DNA from: CABYIR01 sp038103905
GTDB lineage: Bacteria > Pseudomonadota > Alphaproteobacteria > Pelagibacterales > AG-422-B15
Length of the DNA: 64,000 nt
Assembly (NCBI GenBank): GCA_038103905.1
Contig: JAYNZW010000005.1
Span: 1-64,000, forward strand
Direction: 5' to 3'
Every line of letters starts with the position of its first letter. Position 1 is the stretch's first letter. Under the pieces are notes generated by a model. That model worked only from the letters and a program-made list of their open reading frames with translations, made no database searches and had not been told where the DNA came from. This document shows, piece by piece, positions 18,645-27,935 of the stretch. The position numbers and the translations under genes are program-made.

Positions 18645-19711
18645 GTCAGATAAAAATAAAAGATCAAATTATTGGGGAAAAATTTCCAACATATTTCATT
18701 GCAGATATTGCAGCTAATCACGATGGAGATTTAAAAAAAGCGATTGATTTAATTCATCTAGCCGCAGAAGCGGGAGCTGATGTCGCTAAATTTCAGCACT
18801 TCAAAGCAAATACTATTGTCTCAGATTATGGATTTAAGTCACTGCAAACTGAATCCTCACACCAATCAGGATGGAAAAAAACTGTATTTGAGACCTATGA
18901 AGACGCTTCTGTACCAGACAAATGGACATCAACATTAATTGAAGAATGCAAAAAAGCTAAGATTGAGTTTTTTTCTAGTCCCTATGATTTTAATTCAGTT
19001 GATATGCTAAATAAGCATGGTGTAGCAGCACATAAAATAGGTTCAGGTGATATTACGTGGATTGAAATTATTGAATATATTGCTAAATCTAAAGTCCCGG
19101 TATTTATAGCAACAGGCGCTGCAGATATATTAGATGTTAAAAGAGCAATGAATATTTTGATTAAAGAAAAAGCACAGATATGTTTAATGCAATGTAACAC
19201 AAACTATACTGGAAGTGAGGATAATTTTCGTTATATTAATTTAAAAGTCCTAAATACTTACAAAAAGCTCTTTCCGGATGTCGTTCTTGGTTTGTCAGAT
19301 CATACCCCAGGACACTCTACAGTTTTAGGGGCTGTAAGTTTAGGTGCAAGAGTTATTGAAAAACATTTTACGGATGATAACACGAGAGAAGGACCAGATC
19401 ATTTATTTTCATTAAATCCTAAAGCTTGGAGAGATATGGTTAATGCAACAAGAGAACTGGAGAATTCATTAGGTGTTGAAGAAAAAAAAATTGAGGATAA
19501 CGAAAAAGATACAGTTATTTTGCAACGAAGAGCTATAAGACTAAATCAGGATTTACAAAAAGGACATATTTTAAAAAAAGAAAACCTATCTTTTTTACGA
19601 CCTGCACCGATTGATTCAATTGCTCCATATGAATTTGAAAATGTTTTAAGTAAAGAGCTTAAAAATGAAAAAAAAAATGGGGATTATTTGAAACATGAAG
19701 ACCTTAAATAA
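18641..19711 (+). CDS. NeuB-family nonulosonic acid synthase (copy 1, with SAF domain)
   Basis: A 356-aa phosphoenolpyruvate-condensing synthase. The NeuB TIM barrel is marked by FIADIAANHDGDLKKA, VAKFQHFKA, LSDHTPGHS and IEKHFTDDN. The C-terminal ~65 residues form the SAF (antifreeze-like) domain, with RRAIRLNQDLQKGHIL. It condenses PEP with a 6-carbon amino sugar to a 9-carbon sialic-, legionaminic- or pseudaminic-type acid. It is one of three such synthases within 8 kb. Its sequence after EKHF (TREGPDHLFSL) differs from the copy at 25514, so the two probably use different substrates. Confidence 0.88.
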   Translation: MSQIKIKDQIIGEKFPTYFIADIAANHDGDLKKAIDLIHLAAEAGADVAKFQHFKANTIVSDYGFKSLQTESSHQSGWKKTVFETYEDASVPDKWTSTLIEECKKAKIEFFSSPYDFNSVDMLNKHGVAAHKIGSGDITWIEIIEYIAKSKVPVFIATGAADILDVKRAMNILIKEKAQICLMQCNTNYTGSEDNFRYINLKVLNTYKKLFPDVVLGLSDHTPGHSTVLGAVSLGARVIEKHFTDDNTREGPDHLFSLNPKAWRDMVNATRELENSLGVEEKKIEDNEKDTVILQRRAIRLNQDLQKGHILKKENLSFLRPAPIDSIAPYEFENVLSKELKNEKKNGDYLKHEDLK

Positions 19712-20378
19712 TTCTGAAGTTTGTATTTTAATCCCTGCTTTTAATGAATCCTTAAAAATAAATAATGTTTTGAAGGAAATAAATGAATTTGACGTTTCTA
19801 CATTAGTTGTTGATGACGGATCTACAGATAATACAGTTGAAATTTGCAAGCAAAAACAAAATATTATTCTAATAGAACATAAAGATAATTTAGGTTATGA
19901 GGAGGCATTAAATACAGGATTCAATTATCTTTCAAAAAAAAATTTTAAATATATTGTTACTTTAGATGCAGATGACCAGCTTTCTGTGAATGATGTACTT
20001 AGATTTGTTAAGTTGGCTAATGAAGAGGGACTTGACTTAGTTGTTGGTCATAGAAGCCACATGAATAGAATATCTGAATTTATATTTAGTATTATCAGTA
20101 GGTTTTTTTTAGATTTGAAAGATCCTTTTTGTGGTTTAAAACTTTATAAACTTAATTCAATCAAGAACTTTTTGCCCTTTGATAGCTATAATTTAATTGG
20201 ATCAGAGTTGTTACTTAGATCAAAGTATAATAATTTAAAAATAGCGCATTTACCTATTAAAATTAAAAAAAGAGAGGGGCTTTCTAGATTTGGAAACAAT
20301 ATGTATGGTGAATATAAAGTTATAAAAGCTTCTTTTTTTATTTTAATAAATCATTTTTTTAACAATAAATTTATGTGA
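19695..20378 (+). CDS. glycosyltransferase family 2 (DPM1-like)
   Basis: A 227-aa GT-A transferase. CILIPAFNES near the N-terminus, VVDDGSTDNT and LDADDQ (the DxD metal/nucleotide site) are GT2 signatures. It is short and has no clear membrane helix beyond a hydrophobic FIFSIISRFFL. It overlaps the end of the NeuB gene by 17 nt. A likely role is transfer of a nonulosonic acid or an adjacent sugar to the lipid-linked intermediate; the donor is unknown. Confidence 0.82.
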   Translation: MKTLNNSEVCILIPAFNESLKINNVLKEINEFDVSTLVVDDGSTDNTVEICKQKQNIILIEHKDNLGYEEALNTGFNYLSKKNFKYIVTLDADDQLSVNDVLRFVKLANEEGLDLVVGHRSHMNRISEFIFSIISRFFLDLKDPFCGLKLYKLNSIKNFLPFDSYNLIGSELLLRSKYNNLKIAHLPIKIKKREGLSRFGNNMYGEYKVIKASFFILINHFFNNKFM

Positions 20379-20387
20379 ACTATCTTA

Positions 20388-21149
20388 ATGATAATTAGAG
20401 GTATAAAAAAAAAGGTTGGTGCAATTATTCAAGCTAGGATTGACTCTTCAAGATTACATAGAAAGATATTCACCACTTTAGATGGTAAGCCTATATTAGA
20501 ACATATTATTAATAAATTAAAAAAATCATCTTTTATTGATGAAATAATAGTTGCAACTTCTAATGATTTTAAAGATCGTGAAATTATTGAATGGTGTAAG
20601 AAAAAAAATGTTAAGTATTTTAAAGGGGAAAAAGAAGACGTTTTATCACGATTTTACCATTGTGCTATTAAATATAAAATAGATACAATTGTAAGAGTTA
20701 CTTCGGACAATCCATTATTAGATATAATAATTGTTGATGAAGTCATTAAACTTTTTAATAAAGATTTCGATTATGTAGCTAATAACATCAAGAAGACATT
20801 TCCTCATGGTTTAGATGTTGAAGTTTTCAACTTTGAGTCGCTAAAAAAATCTTTCACAGATACAAACATTGCTTCACACAGAGAACATGTCACTCAATAT
20901 ATAAGACATAACCCTAAAAAATTTAGAATATCAAATTTGGAAGCAAAAGAAAACAATCATCATATCCGTGTAACTTTAGATACAAAAGAAGACTATAAAT
21001 TGCTTAATGAGGTAGTTAAGATTGGAGGGATTGATATCGGGCTAGAGCAACTTTTAAAAATATTTAGACAGAATAAATTCCTAAAAGATATAAATAGACA
21101 ATCAAGAGATGCTCATAGTATATATAATACTGATAATAATATTATCTAA
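20388..21149 (+). CDS. SpsF-type cytidylyltransferase, probable CMP-nonulosonate synthetase
   Basis: A 253-aa nucleotidyltransferase. GAIIQARIDSSRLHRKIF is the SpsF/KdsB nucleotide-binding loop, IIVATSNDFKD and FKGEKEDVLSRFYHCA continue the family pattern, and RVTSDNPLLD carries the metal-binding Asp. It would activate the NeuB product with CTP. CMP-Pse synthesis usually uses a NeuA-like PseF; here the SpsF branch takes that place. A second cytidylyltransferase domain lies in the next gene. Confidence 0.8.
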   Translation: MIIRGIKKKVGAIIQARIDSSRLHRKIFTTLDGKPILEHIINKLKKSSFIDEIIVATSNDFKDREIIEWCKKKNVKYFKGEKEDVLSRFYHCAIKYKIDTIVRVTSDNPLLDIIIVDEVIKLFNKDFDYVANNIKKTFPHGLDVEVFNFESLKKSFTDTNIASHREHVTQYIRHNPKKFRISNLEAKENNHHIRVTLDTKEDYKLLNEVVKIGGIDIGLEQLLKIFRQNKFLKDINRQSRDAHSIYNTDNNII

Positions 21150-21176
21150 ATAACTTGTAAAAAATATAATAAATTT

Positions 21177-22859
21177 ATGACTCCTAAAATTTCTATAATA
21201 GCTGAGTCTGCAGCTAATCATAATGGTGATTATGAAAATTTAGTTTCCCTTGCTAATGCTGCAAAGAATTCTGGAGCTGATTACTTCACATTTCAAATAG
21301 TGAACGAAAATTATTTTTGTGATAAAGATTATCCAAGTAGGCATATTGTTAAGAAATGTAGCTTTTCTAAAGATCAATGGATGCTTTTTTTTAAATATGC
21401 AAAAAAAAACAACATTAGACTAATTCCCTGTCCGTGTGATATCGATAGCTTAAATTTTGTTTTTAAAAACAAATTTAAAATAATTAAAATTCATGGAACA
21501 GACTTAACAAATATTCCATTTCTTAAAATCATTTCAAAGAAAAAAATACAGGTGATACTCGAAACACAACTAGCTACTGAAAGAGATATAGATTTAGCCT
21601 TATCTATTCTTGATAGAGATAGAGTGAAATGTTTAATGCATGGGTACAGCAATTATCCTACAGAAGGTAAAGAATTAAATCTTAACTCACTTGATTTTAT
21701 GCTTAAGAATTGGAAGTTGCCAATTGGATTTGCAGATCATAGTGTTGATACTGAGACGATACCTGCGATGGCTCTTGCAAAAGGTATTTCATGGATTGAA
21801 AAACATATAACTGTTAGTAGAAATGATAGGAATTATGACTGGCAACCAAGTCTTGACCCTGAAGATTTTACTATTTTTGTTCAAAATCTGAATAAATACT
21901 CAAAAACTCTAGGTCTTAAATTTAAGCATCCCACCAGAGAAGAATATTTAATGCGTCAAAATATGTATAAAAAATATAAGTTGAAAGGTAATAAGTTACA
22001 CGTAATTAGATCAAATACTGGTTTAGATTACTATGACTATAAATATAGCAAATTTAATAAAGATAATATCATTACAGCAGTAATTGGAAGACTTAAAAGT
22101 ACGCGACTCAAGAAAAAAATTTTGAGAGATTTTTATGAAGATAAAATGGTTTTTGATTTAATAAATAACCTAAAAAAAAGCTCAATTTCGCAAAAAAATA
22201 TTCTAACATCTTCATATTTAAAGTCTGATCTTGAGTTAATTGAGGAGGCAAAAAAAAGAAATATAGATTTTTTTTGCGGTCACCCTGAAAATGTAATTGA
22301 TAGAATGATAAGTCTTGCAGAAAAAGAAGAAGCTAGAGGAATATTTAGAATTACTGCAGATATGCCTCTGGCAGATACAAAATTAATGGATCTAATGGGT
22401 AATATGTTTAAAAAATATAACCTAGACTACGTAAGAGCAATGAATTGTCCTGTAGGACTTTCTGCAGAACTATTTTCAATAAACTATTTACAAAAACTAT
22501 ATCAAAAAATCGATAATCCTAATGAAACTGAATATCTTGGATGGTTTGTAAATAATGATAAAGATGCAAAAAAGGGTTGCATTGAATTAGATTATCAAGG
22601 AAGGGATTTAAGTTATTATAGCTTGACTGTAGACTATGAAGAAGACCTTGAGTCTTGTTTAAAACTGATGAGACATATAAATAAAAAAATTGAAGATATT
22701 AAGCTTGTTGACATTCTAAATAATTTAAAATTTCTAAAAAAAATAAATAAGAATAAATTATTTAAAATGCCTTATGGGACTGTAATGAAATATGGAGATT
22801 ATCTTGAGATGCAATGGAATCAAGGTTTTGATGTTATAAAAAAATTTAAAATAAAATAA
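21177..22859 (+). CDS. NeuB-type synthase fused to SpsF-type cytidylyltransferase
   Basis: A 560-aa two-domain protein. Residues 1-265 are a NeuB barrel: IIAESAANHNGDYENL, FTFQIVNENY, GFADHSVDTET and Glu208-Lys209-His210 in WIEKHITVSR. No SAF domain follows. From about residue 299 a cytidylyltransferase begins (ITAVIGRLKSTRLKKK), with DFFCGHPENVIDRM and FRITADMPLADTKLMD, the metal-site Asp region. It would therefore make a nonulosonic acid and activate it to the CMP form in one polypeptide. No N gap or frame break occurs at the junction, so this is a real fusion and not an assembly join. Confidence 0.82.
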   Translation: MTPKISIIAESAANHNGDYENLVSLANAAKNSGADYFTFQIVNENYFCDKDYPSRHIVKKCSFSKDQWMLFFKYAKKNNIRLIPCPCDIDSLNFVFKNKFKIIKIHGTDLTNIPFLKIISKKKIQVILETQLATERDIDLALSILDRDRVKCLMHGYSNYPTEGKELNLNSLDFMLKNWKLPIGFADHSVDTETIPAMALAKGISWIEKHITVSRNDRNYDWQPSLDPEDFTIFVQNLNKYSKTLGLKFKHPTREEYLMRQNMYKKYKLKGNKLHVIRSNTGLDYYDYKYSKFNKDNIITAVIGRLKSTRLKKKILRDFYEDKMVFDLINNLKKSSISQKNILTSSYLKSDLELIEEAKKRNIDFFCGHPENVIDRMISLAEKEEARGIFRITADMPLADTKLMDLMGNMFKKYNLDYVRAMNCPVGLSAELFSINYLQKLYQKIDNPNETEYLGWFVNNDKDAKKGCIELDYQGRDLSYYSLTVDYEEDLESCLKLMRHINKKIEDIKLVDILNNLKFLKKINKNKLFKMPYGTVMKYGDYLEMQWNQGFDVIKKFKIK

Positions 22860-22878
22860 TATTAAATTAATAAATAAA

Positions 22879-23901
22879 TTGAAAAAAATTTGCATTATAC
22901 GTGTAGATGGTAATAAGTTAATTGGTCACGGTCATCTCAGAAGATGCCTTGCTATAAGTGAGTCTTTATATCAAGATTGTGATCTTTATATTGCTACTAA
23001 TAAAATTTCTGAAGAAATAAAAAAAGAATTTCTAAATTATAGAATCAAATTTTTATTATTAAAAAATCGTTTTAAATCTAGTCAAAAAGAAAGTGAATAT
23101 ATTTTAAATAAAATTAAAAATTTAGATATTATTATTTTTGATGGATATCATTTCAATACAGCAAATAAAAAAATTTTTAAAAATAATAATATTAAGATAA
23201 TTAGTATAGATGATGAAGGAAAGAATGATTTATTATCAGATCGTATAATAAATCACGCACCAAATATATCTTCAAAAAAATTTAAAGGAATAAGTAAGAC
23301 GAAGCTAAAATTAGGTACTAGGTATTTGATGGTTCAAAATTGTTTTTTTAAAAATAAAAGAAGTATTAATTCATATAAAAAAATTGAAAATAATATCTTT
23401 ATATGCCTTGGATCAAGTAGTAATGCTAATAGATTTGTTGAAAAGATAATAAATATACTATTTCTCGATGAGCGCGTAGATAAAATATTTCTCATATATA
23501 GTAAAAATATTAAAGAAAAAATATCATTTAATAATGTTAACAAAAGAAAGCTCAGAGTGTTTTCAGGCCTACCCGCAATCAAAATGGCAAAACTCATGAC
23601 TCAGTCAAAGATTGGGATATGCACCTCTAGCACTGTCGCGCTTGAATGTTGTGCTATTAATATGCCATTGATAGTAGGCTACTTAGTAAATAATCAAAAA
23701 AATATATATGATGGTTTAATTAACGCAAAAATGGCTTGTGGTATTGGCAAATTAAAAAATAGCAATATTCAAAAGATAAAGCTACAAGTAAACAACTTGT
23801 TGAATAAAGTTAAAGTTAGAGAAAATATGATAAAATATCAAAATAAGAATATTGATTACCTATCTCACAATCGTATTAGAAATACTATTTTGAAAAAATA
23901 A
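22879..23901 (+). CDS. pseG: PseG, UDP-2,4-diacetamido-trideoxy-L-altropyranose hydrolase
   Basis: A 340-aa GT-B-fold hydrolase that releases UDP from the pseudaminic acid precursor. The GxGHxxR motif appears as IGHGHLRR near the N-terminus with the catalytic His19. SIDDEG, FICLGSSSN, GLPAIKMAKLM and ICTSSTVALECCAINMPLIV match the PseG donor-binding half. The start is TTG, since no ATG lies before the GHGH motif. It lies between the fused synthase and the formyltransferase gene. With pseB, pseC and a NeuB it supports a pseudaminic-type pathway. Confidence 0.87.
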   Translation: MKKICIIRVDGNKLIGHGHLRRCLAISESLYQDCDLYIATNKISEEIKKEFLNYRIKFLLLKNRFKSSQKESEYILNKIKNLDIIIFDGYHFNTANKKIFKNNNIKIISIDDEGKNDLLSDRIINHAPNISSKKFKGISKTKLKLGTRYLMVQNCFFKNKRSINSYKKIENNIFICLGSSSNANRFVEKIINILFLDERVDKIFLIYSKNIKEKISFNNVNKRKLRVFSGLPAIKMAKLMTQSKIGICTSSTVALECCAINMPLIVGYLVNNQKNIYDGLINAKMACGIGKLKNSNIQKIKLQVNNLLNKVKVRENMIKYQNKNIDYLSHNRIRNTILKK

Positions 23902-23917
23902 AAATGAATTAATTCTT

Positions 23918-24811
23918 ATGCTCAAAAGTCAAACCATTTTAGGTCTATTAATGGGAGGTAATTCGACATCACTATCTACGCTAAAAAATATTGAAAAAAA
24001 TTACAATATTTCTTTTATACTTACAGATCATGATTCAAAAGAGATCATTAGATATGCTAAGAAAAATAAAACTCTACTTTATATAGGTAATCCAAGATCA
24101 AAATCGTTTGATAAATTTTTGAAAGATACCACTATAAAGAAACCAGATATAATTTTTGCAGTTGGATATAAATATATTGTAAATGGTAATATTTATAATT
24201 TTGCAAAAATAATTACTCTCAACATTCATGGGTCATTATTACCAAAATATAAAGGCAGAGGTCCACTTATAAGAGCTATTATGAATGGCGATAAGTTTAC
24301 AGGTATTACTGTTCATGAAATTGATAATTCATGTGATGGAGGAAGAATACTATTTCAAAAAAAGATAAAATTACCAGCAAATTTCACAGGTTGGCAAATG
24401 CTTCAAATATATACAAAAATTTATCCAAAAATAATTCAAATTTGTATTGAAAAAGTAAAGAAGAAAAATTTTAAATTAATAAAACAAAAAATGAATAAAA
24501 ATATTTATCCCTCAGTGACTGAGGAAGACAGGACTATAAATTGGAATACAAATAGTAAAATAATCTATAATAAAATAAGAGCTTTCAGCAAACCTTTCAA
24601 TGGTTCCATTACTTATTTTAATAATAAAAAAATTTATATTAACGATGTAAAGATTATAAAAATAAAAAAAAAGATGAAAATTAAAAATGGAACAATATTA
24701 AGAATTATCAGAAAAAGAATACATGTAAAAACTAATAATAATTTGTTTAGTATTTCTCTTTTAAATACTAATGATTTAGAGTTTATTTTAATTAACCATC
24801 ATTTTACATAA
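23918..24811 (+). CDS. formyltransferase, probable sugar N-formyltransferase
   Basis: A 297-aa protein with the formyltransferase triad Asn102, His104 (LNIHGSLLPKYKGRGP) and Asp140 (NSCDGGRI). The C-terminal part (VTEEDRTINWN, then a small beta-rich tail) resembles Fmt/ArnA-type OB domains in reduced form. Methionyl-tRNA formyltransferase is possible from the sequence alone, but its position between pseG and a GNAT gene points to an amino sugar. It could put an N-formyl group at C5 or C7 of a nonulosonic acid precursor. Lys, Asn and Ile are unusually common. Confidence 0.8.
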   Translation: MLKSQTILGLLMGGNSTSLSTLKNIEKNYNISFILTDHDSKEIIRYAKKNKTLLYIGNPRSKSFDKFLKDTTIKKPDIIFAVGYKYIVNGNIYNFAKIITLNIHGSLLPKYKGRGPLIRAIMNGDKFTGITVHEIDNSCDGGRILFQKKIKLPANFTGWQMLQIYTKIYPKIIQICIEKVKKKNFKLIKQKMNKNIYPSVTEEDRTINWNTNSKIIYNKIRAFSKPFNGSITYFNNKKIYINDVKIIKIKKKMKIKNGTILRIIRKRIHVKTNNNLFSISLLNTNDLEFILINHHFT

Positions 24812-24949
24812 AAAAAATAATTCAGTTATAAAATAATCGTTAAACTACTCGAAGATAAAGATGTTTAAAATTAGTATTTTTTTTAAAATTAGAATTATAT
24901 AAATATATTTAATTAAATGTTATAAATTGAACGGTAATTATGTAAATTT

Positions 24950-25510
24950 ATGAAAAATTTAAGGCTTAGTGTATTAAGTAAAGAAGTACTAGTAAATAAT
25001 ATTGAGCAACTAATTGAAATTGAGTTTCAAACAAGTGAGCTTCTTGGAATAAAATATGGCAAAGCTTGGGGTGAAAAAGAATTTCTTTTTGAAGTTCAAG
25101 ATAAATGGAAATATAGTATTTGCGCTTTTGAAGAGGATAAAATAGTTGGCTTCATAATTATATCTAAATACGGAATGAATATCCATGCACATAGACTTGC
25201 GATGAATGTATCCTTTGCTCCCTTAAAAAAAATTCATATTACAAAAAAATTATACGAGAAATTAGAGGAAATTGCTCGAAAGAATAAAATTTTATCTCTT
25301 ACTGCAATTGTTCCAGTAGGTAATTTTAGTACTGTAAGATTTTATTTAAAAGAAGGTTGGATACAACTAGATAACAAAAAAATTGACAAATTTATTTTAC
25401 AAAGAGATATGAAGGCATATTCGTTAGAACCTAATTTTATGATTGATGAAATTCCTATTCCAGGTGAGCCCGACAAGTCATACGTTTTAAAATATAATTA
25501 TGAAAGATGA
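24950..25510 (+). CDS. GNAT-family N-acetyltransferase
   Basis: A 186-aa protein with the GNAT core: SICAFEEDKIVGFIIISKYG (motif D to A strand), a conserved turn HITKKLYEKLEEIARKN, and the C-terminal NFSTVRFYLKEGWI typical of motif B. It may acetylate the 4-amine formed by PseC (PseH role) or another amino sugar, but the classical PseH sequence is not clearly recognised. It follows a 138-bp spacer, the longest inside this operon, and its stop is 3 nt before the next synthase gene. Confidence 0.75.
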   Translation: MKNLRLSVLSKEVLVNNIEQLIEIEFQTSELLGIKYGKAWGEKEFLFEVQDKWKYSICAFEEDKIVGFIIISKYGMNIHAHRLAMNVSFAPLKKIHITKKLYEKLEEIARKNKILSLTAIVPVGNFSTVRFYLKEGWIQLDNKKIDKFILQRDMKAYSLEPNFMIDEIPIPGEPDKSYVLKYNYER

Positions 25511-25513
25511 GTT

Positions 25514-26518
25514 ATGGTCTATATCATTGCTGAAATAGGAAATAATCATAATGGCAACATCGATAAATGTAAGTTGTTGATCGATGCCGCGGCTAAGACT
25601 GGAGCTAATGCCGTAAAGACACAATCATTCACGGGGCGTGATATTTGCACTCCTAAATTACTAACTTCCGATTATCCTAATTGGAATACAAAAAACTATA
25701 AGTATTGGTATGAGTTTGCTGATAGTCTTGCTCTTCCATTAGAAGCTCATCAAGAAATAATAGAATATACTAATGAATTAGGATTAGATTTTATTACTAC
25801 TCCGGTATCTCCAAAAATAGTAGAATTTCTTGAAACTCTAGATGGTATTAGTCAATATAAAATTGCTTCTATGGATCTTACTAATTTTGATCTAATTAAA
25901 GCTATATCAAGCACAAAAAAACCAGTAATAGTTTCAACGGGTATGAGTGATTTATCTGAAGTTGATGCAGCAGTAAATTTATTAACCAATTCTAAATTAT
26001 CCATCTTGCATTGTATTAGTGATTACCCTTTAAATCCAAAAAATGCATTCTTAAAAAATATTCAAATTCTTAAAAATAAATACCCCAATTATACAATTGG
26101 ATTTTCTGATCATTCTCTTGGTAATGAGCTATCAATAATGGCAATGTCGTTAGGAGCAGAAATAATAGAAAAGCATTTTACATTAAATCGTTCTGACCAA
26201 GATTCTGCAGAACATCATTTTTCTATGGAACTAGAAGAGTTAAGAGATTTAGTAGATTGGACAAGAATTATTGAAAATATTAATGTTCAAGAGGGTTGGT
26301 GTCGAAGTGAAGAGGAAAGTGAAGGAAAAAAACAGTATAGAAGAAGCTTTCACTATAATAAGAATTTACAAAAAGGACATATACTGCAAAAATCAGATAT
26401 TGTTTTTTTAAGACCTGGTAATGGTATAAATTATAATGAATTAAATAAAGTATTAGGCAAGCCTCTTAATAAAACAATAAAAGCATACGATAATTGTTCT
26501 TTAAATGACTTCGAATAG
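25514..26518 (+). CDS. NeuB-family nonulosonic acid synthase (copy 3, with SAF domain)
   Basis: A 334-aa NeuB/PseI/LegI-family enzyme. IIAEIGNNHNGNIDKC, VKTQSFTGRD, IVSTGMSDLSEVDAAV, IGFSDHSLG and IIEKHFTLNRSDQDSAEHHF outline the barrel. RRSFHYNKNLQKGHIL begins the SAF domain. The start is 3 nt after the GNAT stop and a PIG-L deacetylase begins 4 nt after its end, so the three genes are likely co-translated. Whether it is PseI or LegI cannot be settled by eye. Confidence 0.87.
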   Translation: MVYIIAEIGNNHNGNIDKCKLLIDAAAKTGANAVKTQSFTGRDICTPKLLTSDYPNWNTKNYKYWYEFADSLALPLEAHQEIIEYTNELGLDFITTPVSPKIVEFLETLDGISQYKIASMDLTNFDLIKAISSTKKPVIVSTGMSDLSEVDAAVNLLTNSKLSILHCISDYPLNPKNAFLKNIQILKNKYPNYTIGFSDHSLGNELSIMAMSLGAEIIEKHFTLNRSDQDSAEHHFSMELEELRDLVDWTRIIENINVQEGWCRSEEESEGKKQYRRSFHYNKNLQKGHILQKSDIVFLRPGNGINYNELNKVLGKPLNKTIKAYDNCSLNDFE

Positions 26519-26522
26519 ATAA

Positions 26523-27224
26523 ATGAATTTATTATATAATAAAAAAATACTTGTTATTGCTGCACACCCTGATGATGAACTTCTTGGGCCAGGGGGAACA
26601 ATTCATAAATGTTCAAAAAAAAATAAGTGTGATGTACATATTTTAATTATGTCGAAAGGCATTACTTCAAGGTCGGTTTCAGATTTAGATAAAGAAATAG
26701 TCAGCCAAAAAAAGTCTATAAGCGAGGCTTCTAAAATTCTTGGCGTAAGTAAAGTAGATATTCAAAATTATCCTGATAATAGATTTGACTCATGTGATCT
26801 CTTAGATCTTATTAAAACAATCGAGAAAAAAATAAAAACATTTAGTCCAGATGTAGTTTTGACCCATCATGGGTCAGATTTAAATATTGACCATAGATTA
26901 GTATTTGAATCAACTTTAACTGCTATCAGACCACTGCCCGACAGTAAGTCAATTACGTTAATGACTTTTGAAACTCCTTCATCAACTGAATGGCAATCTT
27001 CTGATTCCAATAATATTTTTTCTCCAAATTACTTTAATCAAATAGATAAAGAAGACTTAAAAGCAAAACAACTCGCAATGAAAAAGTATAAATCAGAATT
27101 AAGACCTTACCCACACCCAAGATCAACTAAGTCATTGGAAATAATTTCAAGGAGATGGGGAACAGTAGTTGGCGTAGAATTTGCTGAGGTATTTAAAATT
27201 ATAAGAATTATTAATAAAGATTAA
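26523..27224 (+). CDS. PIG-L/LmbE-family deacetylase
   Basis: A 233-aa zinc-dependent N-deacetylase. AAHPDDELLGPGGTI at residues 13-27 is the PIG-L signature, with the His15 and Asp18 zinc ligands. THHGSDLNIDHRLV supplies the second His motif. Such enzymes remove acetyl groups from GlcNAc-type sugars. Directly after a NeuB gene and near a formyltransferase and a GNAT, it may strip an N-acetyl group so that another acyl group can be put on; this is inference. It ends exactly where the WbqC gene begins. Confidence 0.87.
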   Translation: MNLLYNKKILVIAAHPDDELLGPGGTIHKCSKKNKCDVHILIMSKGITSRSVSDLDKEIVSQKKSISEASKILGVSKVDIQNYPDNRFDSCDLLDLIKTIEKKIKTFSPDVVLTHHGSDLNIDHRLVFESTLTAIRPLPDSKSITLMTFETPSSTEWQSSDSNNIFSPNYFNQIDKEDLKAKQLAMKKYKSELRPYPHPRSTKSLEIISRRWGTVVGVEFAEVFKIIRIINKD

Positions 27225-27935
27225 ATGATTTTAAGTGCTCATCAGCCAGCATACATGCCTTGGCCAGGATATATTCATAAAATACTATGTGCCAAAATAT
27301 TTATAATTTTAGATAATGTACAGTTTGAAAAAAATAGTTTTATCAATAGAAATTACCTTCTTTTTAACAAAGAGGCAAAATTATTAACTGTTCCAATAAA
27401 AATTAAAAATCACACTAACTTGAAAATTAAAGATATCCTGATTTCGGATCACTCAAATTGGAAACGAAAGCATTTACAGTCTTTATATTTAAATTATAAA
27501 AATACTCCTTTTTATAAAAAACATATTCAGTTTTTTGAGTATATCTTTAATCAAAATTGGCAATACATAAATTCACTAAATAATGAGATTCTAAGTTATA
27601 TTTTGAAAGAGATAGAGTCTGAAACGAGTATCATTAATCATAGCGATATAGAAGTCTCTGGTAATAAAACAAATTTATTAATTAATCTCTGTAAGAAATA
27701 TAATTGTAATTCATTCATCTTTGGAGCAAATGGTAAGGATTATGCGGATATTAATTTAGGAAAAAAAGAAAACATAAATTTTTTCTATCAAACTTTTGAT
27801 ACAGTAAAATTTTATAATTATCATAAATACAAATTTTCAAAAAATATCTCAATTCTAGATCTATTATTCAATATGGATTCATCAAAAATAAAGGGTTATT
27901 TGCATAAATATGGCAAAATATCAAAAATAGAGTGA
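27225..27935 (+). CDS. WbqC-family protein
   Basis: A 236-aa WbqC-like protein recognised from its N-terminus LSAHQPAYMPWPGYIHKI and LDNVQFEKNSFINRN, typical of this family in O-antigen clusters. The biochemical role of the family is not established; it is often next to aminosugar acyl-modifying genes. No gap separates it from PIG-L, and its stop overlaps the next start (GTGA), so the three are coupled. Confidence 0.82.
   Translation: MILSAHQPAYMPWPGYIHKILCAKIFIILDNVQFEKNSFINRNYLLFNKEAKLLTVPIKIKNHTNLKIKDILISDHSNWKRKHLQSLYLNYKNTPFYKKHIQFFEYIFNQNWQYINSLNNEILSYILKEIESETSIINHSDIEVSGNKTNLLINLCKKYNCNSFIFGANGKDYADINLGKKENINFFYQTFDTVKFYNYHKYKFSKNISILDLLFNMDSSKIKGYLHKYGKISKIE

Noticed and set aside
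24812..24949. Possible promoter in the 138-bp spacer before the GNAT gene
   Set aside because: It is AT-rich and has a short direct repeat (AAAATTAG twice), but no pair of -35 and -10 boxes stood out, so I do not list it.
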